From the NCBI RefSeq assembly GCF_000308455.1, contig NZ_BAFP01000099.1:1-64000 (forward strand): a stretch of DNA of 64,000 nt. Direction: 5' to 3'. Made by a program: the position numbers and the translations under genes. The stretch comes from Nocardia abscessus NBRC 100374 (lineage in GTDB: Bacteria; Actinomycetota; Actinomycetes; Mycobacteriales; Mycobacteriaceae). A model generated the notes under the pieces. That model did no database searches, was not told the origin of the DNA, and was given only the letters and a program-made list of their open reading frames with translations. Shown piece after piece: positions 37,198 through 45,038 of this stretch (the first letter of the stretch is position 1; every line of letters begins with the position of its first letter).

Positions 37198-37665
37198 TCA
37201 GCGGAGATTGCCGCCCCCGGGCGCACCGGAGTCGTGCACCATCGCCGGCACCGACCCACCGGGCCCGCCACCCCACTCACCCGCCCGCACATGCGCCAGG
37301 GCGATCAGACCCACCACCACGAGGGCGGTGAGCAACGCGGCGACGGCGAGCGCCGCGAAACCGATCTGAGCCTGCTCGACCCGGCGCATCGGGTGTTCGC
37401 CATAGGCGCGCCGGTGCGTGAAACTCCTTGCGCCACGGTCATAGTCGACCATGCCGCCACCAGGACGAGCGCCGAGTGGCCGCCGATCGACCGCCGACCG
37501 GTGCGCGGGCGTCAGCGCCCGTGCGCGCGCACCGCCGCGCAACAGCAACTGGGCGGTCTCGTATCCGAGATCGTCCGGTGCCTGGCCGAGGCCGGCGACG
37601 CCGCGATCGAGTTCCGCGGCCGTCGCGTCGATGGATGGGGTGCTATCGCTGAGCGCAGTGCGCAT
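37198..37665 (-). CDS. Small single-span membrane protein in the ChiZ/DivS position
   Basis: A 155-aa protein with one transmembrane helix at about 101-124 (IGFAALAVAALLTALVV...), a basic flank (HRRAYGEHPMRR) before it and a Gly/Pro-rich tail outside. It is divergent from lexA, the place occupied in M. tuberculosis by the SOS-induced division inhibitor ChiZ (Rv2719c) and in corynebacteria by DivS. No LysM domain is seen. SOS-like boxes lie 75-105 bases upstream. A DNA-damage division inhibitor is a reasonable inference, not shown. Confidence 0.7.
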   Translation of the reverse strand: MRTALSDSTPSIDATAAELDRGVAGLGQAPDDLGYETAQLLLRGGARARALTPAHRSAVDRRPLGARPGGGMVDYDRGARSFTHRRAYGEHPMRRVEQAQIGFAALAVAALLTALVVVGLIALAHVRAGEWGGGPGGSVPAMVHDSGAPGGGNLR

Positions 37666-37740
37666 CGGACAAACCTCCGTGTGGGTGCTCCGTCGCCATT
37701 CGAGCCGGACGCCGTGTTCGAACACATGTGCAGTCCTCAT

Positions 37741-37756
37741 TCGCTCATGTGTTCGA
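37741..37756 (-). promoter_or_regulatory. SOS (LexA) box, 14 of 16 to consensus
   Basis: TCGCTCATGTGTTCGA matches the mycobacterial SOS box TCGAACRNRTGTTCGA at 14 of 16 positions. It lies upstream of the 155-aa membrane protein gene. Confidence 0.7.
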
Positions 37757-37771
37757 AGAACTGGTGTTCGA
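37756..37771. promoter_or_regulatory. Second SOS-like box, abutting the first
   Basis: AAGAACTGGTGTTCGA, containing the core GAAC-N4-GTTC, about 13 of 16 to the SOS consensus. A further weaker match starts at 37718 (TCGAACACATG). Confidence 0.5.
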
Positions 37772-37819
37772 TTTCTACCACGGCCCGGTGACAAAGTCAG
37801 CAGAAACGCCCGACATGCG

Positions 37820-37835
37820 TCGAACAGATGTTTGA
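37820..37835 (+). promoter_or_regulatory. SOS (LexA) box upstream of lexA
   Basis: TCGAACAGATGTTTGA, 15 of 16 to the mycobacterial SOS box, about 107 bases before the lexA start; expected for LexA autoregulation. Confidence 0.85.
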
Positions 37836-37941
37836 TCGAGCGACGCGACCGGACTAGATTCGAAGAACCGAAGACAGGACAGGTCATGCAGGCACAAGCC
37901 GGGCACGGATCCGCCTGGCACAGCAGGAAAGGGCGGTTGCG

Positions 37942-38670
37942 GTGAGGCACACGGACGACACGGGCGACGAGACCGACAGCGGCGCCGACGCGGCGGGTAG
38001 CGGGGCGGATCTCACCGTGCGTCAGCGCAGAGTGCTGGAGGTGATCCGCACCTCGGTGAGCGAGCGCGGCTACCCCCCGAGCATCCGGGAGATCGGCGAC
38101 GCCGTGGGCCTCACGTCCACTTCGTCGGTCGCCCATCAACTACGCGCTCTGGAGCGCAAAGGCTATCTGCGCCGGGATCCGAATCGGCCACGCGCCGTGG
38201 ACGTCCGAGGCTTGGACGAGGTGGTGCGGTCGGTGACCAGCCTGCCGGTGGCCGCGGTGGACGACGGCGAGGTGACCGTCGACGTCGACCGGCCCGTCCC
38301 CACGTTCGTTCCGGTGCTCGGCCGGATCGCCGCCGGTGGCCCGATTCTGGCCGAACAGGCCGTGGAGGACGTGTTCCCGCTGCCGCGCGAACTGGTCGGC
38401 GACGGTTCGCTGTTCCTGCTGAAGGTCGTCGGCCAGTCCATGATCGACGCGGCGATCTGCGACGGCGACTGGGTGGTCGTGCGGCAGCAGAACGTCGCCG
38501 ACAACGGCGACATCGTCGCGGCGATGATCGAGGGCGAGGCCACGGTGAAGACGTTCAAGCGCACCGGCAAGGACGTCTGGCTGATGCCGCACAACCCGGT
38601 CTTCGAGCCGATCCCCGGCAACGACGCGCAGATCCTGGGCAAGGTCGTCACGGTCATCCGCAAGATCTGA
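37942..38670 (+). CDS. lexA: SOS repressor LexA
   Basis: A 242-aa LexA. The winged helix-turn-helix includes YPPSIREIGDAVGL; the self-cleavage bond is Ala131-Gly132 in GRIAAGGPI, and the Ser-Lys dyad is Ser166 (GQSMIDA) and Lys203 (ATVKTF). An acidic 20-residue N-terminal extension precedes the DNA-binding domain, as in other Nocardiaceae. Start GTG 37942. A strong bidirectional terminator follows at 38692-38723. Confidence 0.96.
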   Translation: MRHTDDTGDETDSGADAAGSGADLTVRQRRVLEVIRTSVSERGYPPSIREIGDAVGLTSTSSVAHQLRALERKGYLRRDPNRPRAVDVRGLDEVVRSVTSLPVAAVDDGEVTVDVDRPVPTFVPVLGRIAAGGPILAEQAVEDVFPLPRELVGDGSLFLLKVVGQSMIDAAICDGDWVVVRQQNVADNGDIVAAMIEGEATVKTFKRTGKDVWLMPHNPVFEPIPGNDAQILGKVVTVIRKI

Positions 38671-38691
38671 CGCTCCGGCGAGACCATGGTT

Positions 38692-38723
38692 CGATGGCCG
38701 CGCGGCAATCCGCGCGGCCATCG
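38692..38723. terminator. Bidirectional terminator after lexA
   Basis: CGATGGCCGCGCGG-CAAT-CCGCGCGGCCATCG: perfect 14-bp arms and a 4-base loop between two convergent genes. Confidence 0.9.
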
Positions 38724-38742
38724 TTCGTCACGGTGCAGGTGA

Positions 38743-39219
38743 TCAGCTCCCGCCGACGCCGAGTGCGGTCAACAGCACCAGCACGACGGTCACCACGGCC
38801 AGTACGCCGTGGCCCGCGACGACGGCGACAGGAAAGTGCCCTTCCGGCGGTCCGCCCGTACCGGCGGTACCGGCCGCACCAGCAGTACCGGCGGTACCGG
38901 CGGCACCAGCAGTACCGGCCGTACCGGCGGACCGGGCGCGGTAGGTGGGGATCCAGCGCAACAGCATCGCGAATCCGAGCAGCGCGACCGGGATCAGCAG
39001 TACGAACGCGACCCACGCCAGCGATTCGGTATCGACGAAGAGGTACACGATCCAGACGATCAATCCGGTCACGGCGAGCGCGAAGTGACCGAAGACGACC
39101 GGCGCGGGCAGTTGGGTCGAGTTCGGTTGCCGTGCACCGCCCCGGGCGATCCACGTGCCGAGCAGGAAGAAACCGCCACCCGCGGTGAGCAACCAGAAAA
39201 TCAACGCGGCGATGCCCAT
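38743..39219 (-). CDS. Four-helix membrane protein with Gly-Thr-Ala repeat loop
   Basis: A 158-aa protein with four hydrophobic segments (IAALIFWLLTAGGGFFLLG, FALAVTGLIVWIVYLF, WVAFVLLIPVALLGFAML and VAVVAGHGVLAVVTVVLVLL). Between helices 3 and 4 lies a loop of GTA and GAA triplets coded by eight 9-bp units at 38860-38931. Single His residues sit inside helices 2 and 4 (FGHFAL, AGHGVL). Function unknown. The start ATG 39219 has GGAGG upstream; the next gene upstream codes another small membrane protein 28 bases away, so they are probably co-transcribed. Confidence 0.75.
   Translation of the reverse strand: MGIAALIFWLLTAGGGFFLLGTWIARGGARQPNSTQLPAPVVFGHFALAVTGLIVWIVYLFVDTESLAWVAFVLLIPVALLGFAMLLRWIPTYRARSAGTAGTAGAAGTAGTAGAAGTAGTGGPPEGHFPVAVVAGHGVLAVVTVVLVLLTALGVGGS
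38860..38931. repeat. 9-bp tandem repeat inside a membrane protein gene
   Basis: Eight 9-bp units of the form ACCGGCGGT / ACCGGCCGC / ACCAGCAGT; three successive units make a 27-bp period that occurs nearly twice over. Each unit adds three residues to an extramembrane loop, so copy changes stay in frame. Confidence 0.85.
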
Positions 39220-39247
39220 GTGTGCCTCCTGACGGATGAGAAGGGAT

Positions 39248-39757
39248 TCAGTGCGTGAAGCCGCCGGCCTGGGTGGCTTCGTCGGCGACGCGCACGCCAT
39301 AGCGATAGGCGAGCTTGCCGCCGAGATACCCCGAGACCCCCAACGTCCCCAGGGCTACCACCGACAGCGCTAGCGGTCCGGCCGCGACCGCGACCCTTGT
39401 ATCGGCGCCTTGCCGCCACACGAAGCCGACGGCATAGGCGAGAGTCACCAGCAGGTTGAGGGTCATGTGTAGCAAGCCGGTGCGGAAGGCAGGGGTGCCG
39501 GTCGGGATCGCGAGCAGATCGAGGAATCCGATCGTCGCCGCGGCCAACGCACCGAGGATTCCGATCGCGATCAGCCACACCGATCCCTTGACCAGGAACT
39601 CCGGATCGTCGGCGAACCGGGACGCGAGGTCGAACACGAGACTGGCGACCCACGCGCCGATCGGGACGGTGACCAGAATCGGATGGAACGGATGCCCGTA
39701 CGGACCGGCCAGCACGGCGCTCACCGGCCGCTTCCCCTGCTGCGGATCTCCGCTCAT
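39248..39757 (-). CDS. DUF2231 family membrane protein
   Basis: A 169-aa protein with four helices and the DUF2231 opening GHPFHPILVTVPIGAWVAS, where the paired His may bind heme or metal. A second His follows in LLHMTLN. Members are small membrane proteins often near oxidoreductases. ATG 39757 has GGAGG upstream. It appears to share an operon with the following four-helix protein. Confidence 0.82.
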   Translation of the reverse strand: MSGDPQQGKRPVSAVLAGPYGHPFHPILVTVPIGAWVASLVFDLASRFADDPEFLVKGSVWLIAIGILGALAAATIGFLDLLAIPTGTPAFRTGLLHMTLNLLVTLAYAVGFVWRQGADTRVAVAAGPLALSVVALGTLGVSGYLGGKLAYRYGVRVADEATQAGGFTH

Positions 39758-40119
39758 CGCATACCTCCGCCGAGGTCGATTACTTGCCATCCGCCGACCC
39801 CGACCGAGCCGGATTCCGTCCCGGCCTGCCGAGACCGCTCACTCCCGCGTGAACACCGAGCCAGGGGAACCCGATAGCGGGCCACTCCCCGTGCGAGCGG
39901 ATGGTGAATTCTTTACGGTCGATTACGATAAATGCGTACCCACCGCGCCGAACATCACACCGCGCATCGGGTTGGGACTCGAACCCGAGGGGCGAATTTC
40001 CGGCAGGAATGGTCGGAGAGTGATGCTCCGGTTTTCGATCGCCGGCACGGTGACCGAAACACCGTCGACACGCCTCACCGCGGGATCATCAATTCGTTTT
40101 CCCTGGTTGTGGGCAGCTG
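39758..40119. other. Intergenic stretch without recognisable gene
   Basis: About 360 bases before the DUF2231 gene with no frame that resembles a protein family. It should hold the promoter of the two membrane protein genes and the 3' region of the methionine-rich mini-ORF. Confidence 0.5.
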
Positions 40120-40203
40120 CTACATCATGGGCAGCATCGGCATCGGCATGCCGGGGAACATGCGATTCCACCAGTCACGTGCCATCCCCATCATCTGGTC
40201 CAT
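40120..40203 (-). CDS. Methionine-rich 27-aa mini-protein
   Basis: A 27-codon frame: Met at 1, 4, 5, 7, 15, 19, 21, 23, 26 and 27 (ten of 27), Trp-Trp at 11-12 and a C-terminal MPMPMLPMM. A near-ideal ribosome site GGGAGGTGA lies at 40213-40221, 9 bases before this ATG and 6 before an adjoining in-frame GTG at 40206, which would give 28 residues. The dense Met/Pro tail suggests soft-metal (Cu+) binding or a membrane-surface peptide; that is inference. It follows the hydrogenase operon after a 400-base gap on the same strand. Too short for standard gene finding. Confidence 0.6.
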   Translation of the reverse strand: MDQMMGMARDWWNRMFPGMPMPMLPMM

Positions 40204-40607
40204 CACGGTAGTTCACCTCCCTTCGAGCAGGACGTGTAACACAGACCGGCTCATCGGGCACGAAATCGAGGGAACGCTGAGACACACCGCGAGAATCACC
40301 GAGGACAATTTCTTGGGTGCAATGAATTTTTCGCCCTGGCAACCATCGGCGAATCCACGCGTCGCTCCTCGAGGCCGGGCTCGACAGCCATATACATCAT
40401 ACTCCGCGCACTGGTTACCGAAACACGCCGACGAGCTTTCGGAATTTCGCCGAACCGTCGGGTTCGGAACAATTCCGAAGCTCGGATTCGTGTGCCCGGA
40501 AACGAGCGCAGAGCCGTCGGCCGCGCTGACGAGGGCGGCCTCGCCCGTTCGACGAATCCCGCCGCCCCGGCTCGGCATGCATGATCGGGAGCACGACGCG
40601 CAGCTCG
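40204..40607 (-). promoter_or_regulatory. Leader region of the mini-ORF
   Basis: 404 bases, richer in A+T than the surroundings, with no long gene. It ends with the strong ribosome site at 40213-40221. A 13-codon upstream frame (MSRSVLHVLLEGR, 40213-40254) stops inside that ribosome site, so it could act as a translated leader. No clear terminator separates this region from the DUF6390 gene. Confidence 0.4.
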
Positions 40608-41354
40608 TCAGCTGGTCGCCGGACCCCGATGGGCGGCCAGTCGCCGATTGGTGACCTCCAGCTGACGTAGCGTCCCCGCCTCCAGAGCGTTCGCCTGGGC
40701 ATCGTCCAGCCGCCCGCACAGCCGCCCCCAATGCACCGCCACCTGCTCCCCCGCCGCCACGTCCGGCACCGCCGCATACCCGTCCACCCGGATCGGCAGC
40801 GACCGCACAGTCTCCGTCGACAGCGCGAGACGCTCGCCGTCCCAACCGAGCCCGCGACAGCGCAGCACGACCTCGCCGCCGGTACGATCGAGCACCGTTC
40901 CCCAGGTGATCCGGCAGCTGTCGAGCACGTGCAGGGGATGGTCGTTGCCGTGCCGGAGCAACCGGGACCACGGGTACACGCCGAAGACGTGGAAGCAGTG
41001 GTTGGCCGCGGCCTCCTCGGCCAGCCGCGGGGTCAGGTGCGTCCAATACCCGCCCGCGACCGGGCCGAGCAGGCCGAGCAGCTCCGCGGTGAACTCACCA
41101 GGGTCCAGGTCCGCGCCGATTCCGCCGCCCAGCCAGTAGGACTCGACGAGCCGGTGGTCCAGCGGGTCGGCGATGCCGGTCATCCGCGCCATGACCTGCA
41201 GGTAGGGCCATGCTCCGGTGAACCGGCGCGCCACCGCCCGCACCTGCTCGTCCGAGCCGTCTGCCAGGGCGGCCGCGTCGGGCGGCCCGCAGTAGCCGAG
41301 CCGATTGGGGGCGTAGGCGTACCGGGCGAACATCTCCGCTCCGCTGCCCGCCAT
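40608..41354 (-). CDS. DUF6390 family hydrogenase-cluster protein
   Basis: A 248-aa protein beginning MAGSGAEMFARYAYAPNRLGYCGP, a pattern of the DUF6390 family found in actinobacterial [NiFe]-hydrogenase clusters. It has Cys in LGYCGP and NHCFHVFG and many His, but no clear metal motif. Its ATG overlaps the transporter stop as TGATG, so it is translated from the same message. Probably a maturation or assembly helper; the role is unknown. Confidence 0.75.
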   Translation of the reverse strand: MAGSGAEMFARYAYAPNRLGYCGPPDAAALADGSDEQVRAVARRFTGAWPYLQVMARMTGIADPLDHRLVESYWLGGGIGADLDPGEFTAELLGLLGPVAGGYWTHLTPRLAEEAAANHCFHVFGVYPWSRLLRHGNDHPLHVLDSCRITWGTVLDRTGGEVVLRCRGLGWDGERLALSTETVRSLPIRVDGYAAVPDVAAGEQVAVHWGRLCGRLDDAQANALEAGTLRQLEVTNRRLAAHRGPATS

Positions 41355-42481
41355 CAGCAGGGCCTTTCGCCGGCGCGCCCAGGAGTCCACCGCTGCTCGA
41401 GTCTGCCGAATCGCCACACCGCGACGGCCACCGCCCAGGTGAGCACGAACAGCCCGACGATGAGGAAGCCCATCGCCCCGAGGTCGAGTCCGCCGACCCA
41501 GGCCAGTGGACCCTCGGCGATGCCGAGTTCGTCGGTCAGCAGCGAGATCACCTCCTGTGCGCCGATCAGCAGGGCTACGGCGACCGACAGAGCCGTGACG
41601 ACGATGTTGTAGTAGACGGTGCGCAGCGGTCCGGCGAACGCCCACCCGTACGCGTAGTTCATGAACGCGCCGTCCAGTGCGTCGAACAGGGTCATCCCGG
41701 CCGAGAACAGCACGGGCAGCACCAGAATCGCGTACCAGGGCAGATCGGTGGCCGCCGCGCCGCCCGCGATGACCAGCAGGCTCACCTCGGTGACGGTGTC
41801 GAAGCCGAGGCCGAACAGCAGCCCGACCGGGTACATCTGCCACGGTGCGCGCACGGCCCGGGTCAGCGGTCCGATCACCCGTTGCAAGGTGCCGCGGTCG
41901 TTCAACTTCTGCCGCAGCGCCGCTTCGTCGTAGGTACCGCGGCGCATCCCGCGGAACACCCGCCAGATCCCGATCAGCGAGGCGAGGTTCAACAGCCCGA
42001 TGGCGAGCAGGAAGGTTCCCGAGATTCCGGTGCCGAACAGGCCGGTCCACCGTTGCAGCCCGGAGTTCTCGTCGCGCAGGTTCCCCGCGAGCGTCTTGAC
42101 GCCGAACGCCAGCAGCGCGACGAGGGCGAAGACGATGGTGGAGTGCCCGAGGGAGAACCAGAACCCGACCGACAGCGGCTTGCGTCCGTCCGCGACCAGC
42201 TTGCGGGTGGTGTTGTCGATCGCGGCGATGTGATCGGCGTCGAACGCGTGCCGCATCCCGAGGGTGTAGGCCGTGACGCCGAGACCGACGCCGAACACCG
42301 CGCCGTCCACCACATACCCGCCGGGGACCACCAGCAACAGCAGCGCCGACCAGCCCAGGACGTGCAGCGCGACGACGACCGACGCCATTCCCGCCACGCC
42401 GCGCCGCTGCCGCCCGTCCAGCCGGGCCAGCGGGCCGCGCGGCGCCGCGGGAGTATCGGCGATCCGAACGATGACGCCCAC
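41354..42481 (-). CDS. NiCoT-family nickel/cobalt transporter
   Basis: A 375-aa eight-helix permease of the HoxN/HupN/NixA family. The metal signature RHAFDADHIAAIDN is in helix 2, and GFWFSLGHSTIVF and LGFDTVTE are further conserved blocks. It imports Ni2+ for hydrogenase maturation. GTG 42481 follows an AGGCGAG site and 36 bases after hypE. The gene belongs to the hydrogenase operon. Confidence 0.92.
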   Translation of the reverse strand: MGVIVRIADTPAAPRGPLARLDGRQRRGVAGMASVVVALHVLGWSALLLLVVPGGYVVDGAVFGVGLGVTAYTLGMRHAFDADHIAAIDNTTRKLVADGRKPLSVGFWFSLGHSTIVFALVALLAFGVKTLAGNLRDENSGLQRWTGLFGTGISGTFLLAIGLLNLASLIGIWRVFRGMRRGTYDEAALRQKLNDRGTLQRVIGPLTRAVRAPWQMYPVGLLFGLGFDTVTEVSLLVIAGGAAATDLPWYAILVLPVLFSAGMTLFDALDGAFMNYAYGWAFAGPLRTVYYNIVVTALSVAVALLIGAQEVISLLTDELGIAEGPLAWVGGLDLGAMGFLIVGLFVLTWAVAVAVWRFGRLEQRWTPGRAGERPC

Positions 42482-42517
42482 CTCGCCTTCTCGCTCCGGA
42501 CCGGTTCGGGTCCGCCG

Positions 42518-43586
42518 TCAGCAGATTCGCGGCAGCTGCTCGCCCGCGGGCAGGTCCACCACACGCGTACCGCCGAGCGCCGTGCGAGCCACCACCATGC
42601 CGGGATGCTCGGCGACGCACCGGCCGATCGCGGTGGCCTGCGCGCCCAGCGGGTGTTCCCGCATCGCCGCGAGCACGCGGTCGGCGTCCTCGGGCCGGAC
42701 GAACGCCAGCAGCTTGCCCTCGTTGGCCACGTACATCGGGTCCAGGCCGAGCAGTCCGCACGCGTCGCGCACCCCGTCGGGCACCGGGAGCTGCCGCTCG
42801 TCCAGCGCCACGCCGATGTTCGCGGCGCGGGCGATCTCGTTGAGCGAGGCCGCGACCCCGCCGCGGGTGGGATCGCGCAGCACGTGCACGTCGGCGCCGG
42901 TCGCGAGCATCGCCGCGACCAGACCGTGCAGCGGCGCGGTGTCGCTGAGCACGGTGGTGCCGAACTCCAGGCCCTCGCGGCAGCTGAGCACCGCGACACC
43001 GTGCACGCCGATGTCGCCGCTGACCAGCACGACGTCACCCGGCGTGGCGCGCTGCGGCCGGATGTCCACGCCGGGCCCGACCACACCGATTCCTGCGGTG
43101 TTGATGTAGATCCCGTCGCCGTGCCCGGCGTCGACGACCTTCGTGTCACCGGTGACCAGCTGGACCTCCGCCGCGAGAGCGGCGGTGCCGACCGCCTGCG
43201 CGATCCGCGCGATGTCGGCCAGCGCGGTGCCCTCCTCCAGGATGAACGCGGTGGACAGCACCATCGGCCGCGCACCGGACATGGCCAGGTCGTTCACCGT
43301 GCCGTTGACCGCGAGTTCGCCGATCGTGCCTCCGGGGAACACGATCGGCTTGACCACGAACGAATCGGTGGAGAACGCCAAGCGCGCACCGTCGAGCGTG
43401 ACGACCGCGGAGTCGGTCAGATCCGCGGTGGCGGCCGAGCCGAACGCGGGCAGGAACAGATGCTCGATCAGCTCGCCGGACATCGCGCCGCCGCCGCCGT
43501 GACCCATCACGATGTTCGGCGAATCCCGCAGCGGCATCGGGCAGACCCAGCCCTCCACGTCGATCGTCGCGGGGGCGGCGCCTTCC

Positions 43587-43594
<8 letters not shown>
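42518..43594 (-). CDS. hypE: Hydrogenase maturation protein HypE
   Basis: A 358-aa AIR-synthase-like protein ending in PRIC. The C-terminal Cys is the one that receives a carbamoyl group from HypF and is dehydrated to thiocyanate, the source of the CN ligands of the NiFe centre. The ATP-binding GGGGAMSGELIEHLFLPAF segment is at about 33. Overlaps hypD by 8 bases. Confidence 0.96.
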
Positions 43595-44695
<1,101 letters not shown>

Positions 44696-44699
<4 letters not shown>

Positions 44700-45022
44700 G
44701 ACGTCGCCTCCGGTTGCTCACGTGCTGGCTGTGCGGCGGGGTTGTCGACACCCGCCTGCTTGGCGGCGATCTCGAAGCCGTCGCCGAATTCCTCGTTCAG
44801 TACGCCGAGGTGCTCGAACTCGGCCAGGGTCCGCAGCGCGGAGTCCTCGTCCAGCCGCTGGATCGCGAAGCCGACGTGGACCACGACGTAGTCACCGACC
44901 GCCGCGTCCGGGATGTACTGCAGGCACACGTCCTTGTGCACGCCGCCGAAGTCGACGACCGACATCAGCGTGCCGTCCCGCTCGTGCAGGCTGAGCACTT
45001 TTCCTGGTACCGCAAGACACAT
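44696..45022 (-). CDS. hypC: Hydrogenase maturation chaperone HypC
   Basis: A 108-aa HypC/HybG/HupF protein starting MCLAVPGKV, with the essential Cys2 that binds the iron unit. The OB-fold GDYVVVHVGFAIQRLDE is typical; a 30-residue tail after it is longer than usual. A second hypC lies upstream at 47414-47656. Confidence 0.93.
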
Positions 45023-45038
45023 CGTTGCTCTCCTTCGC

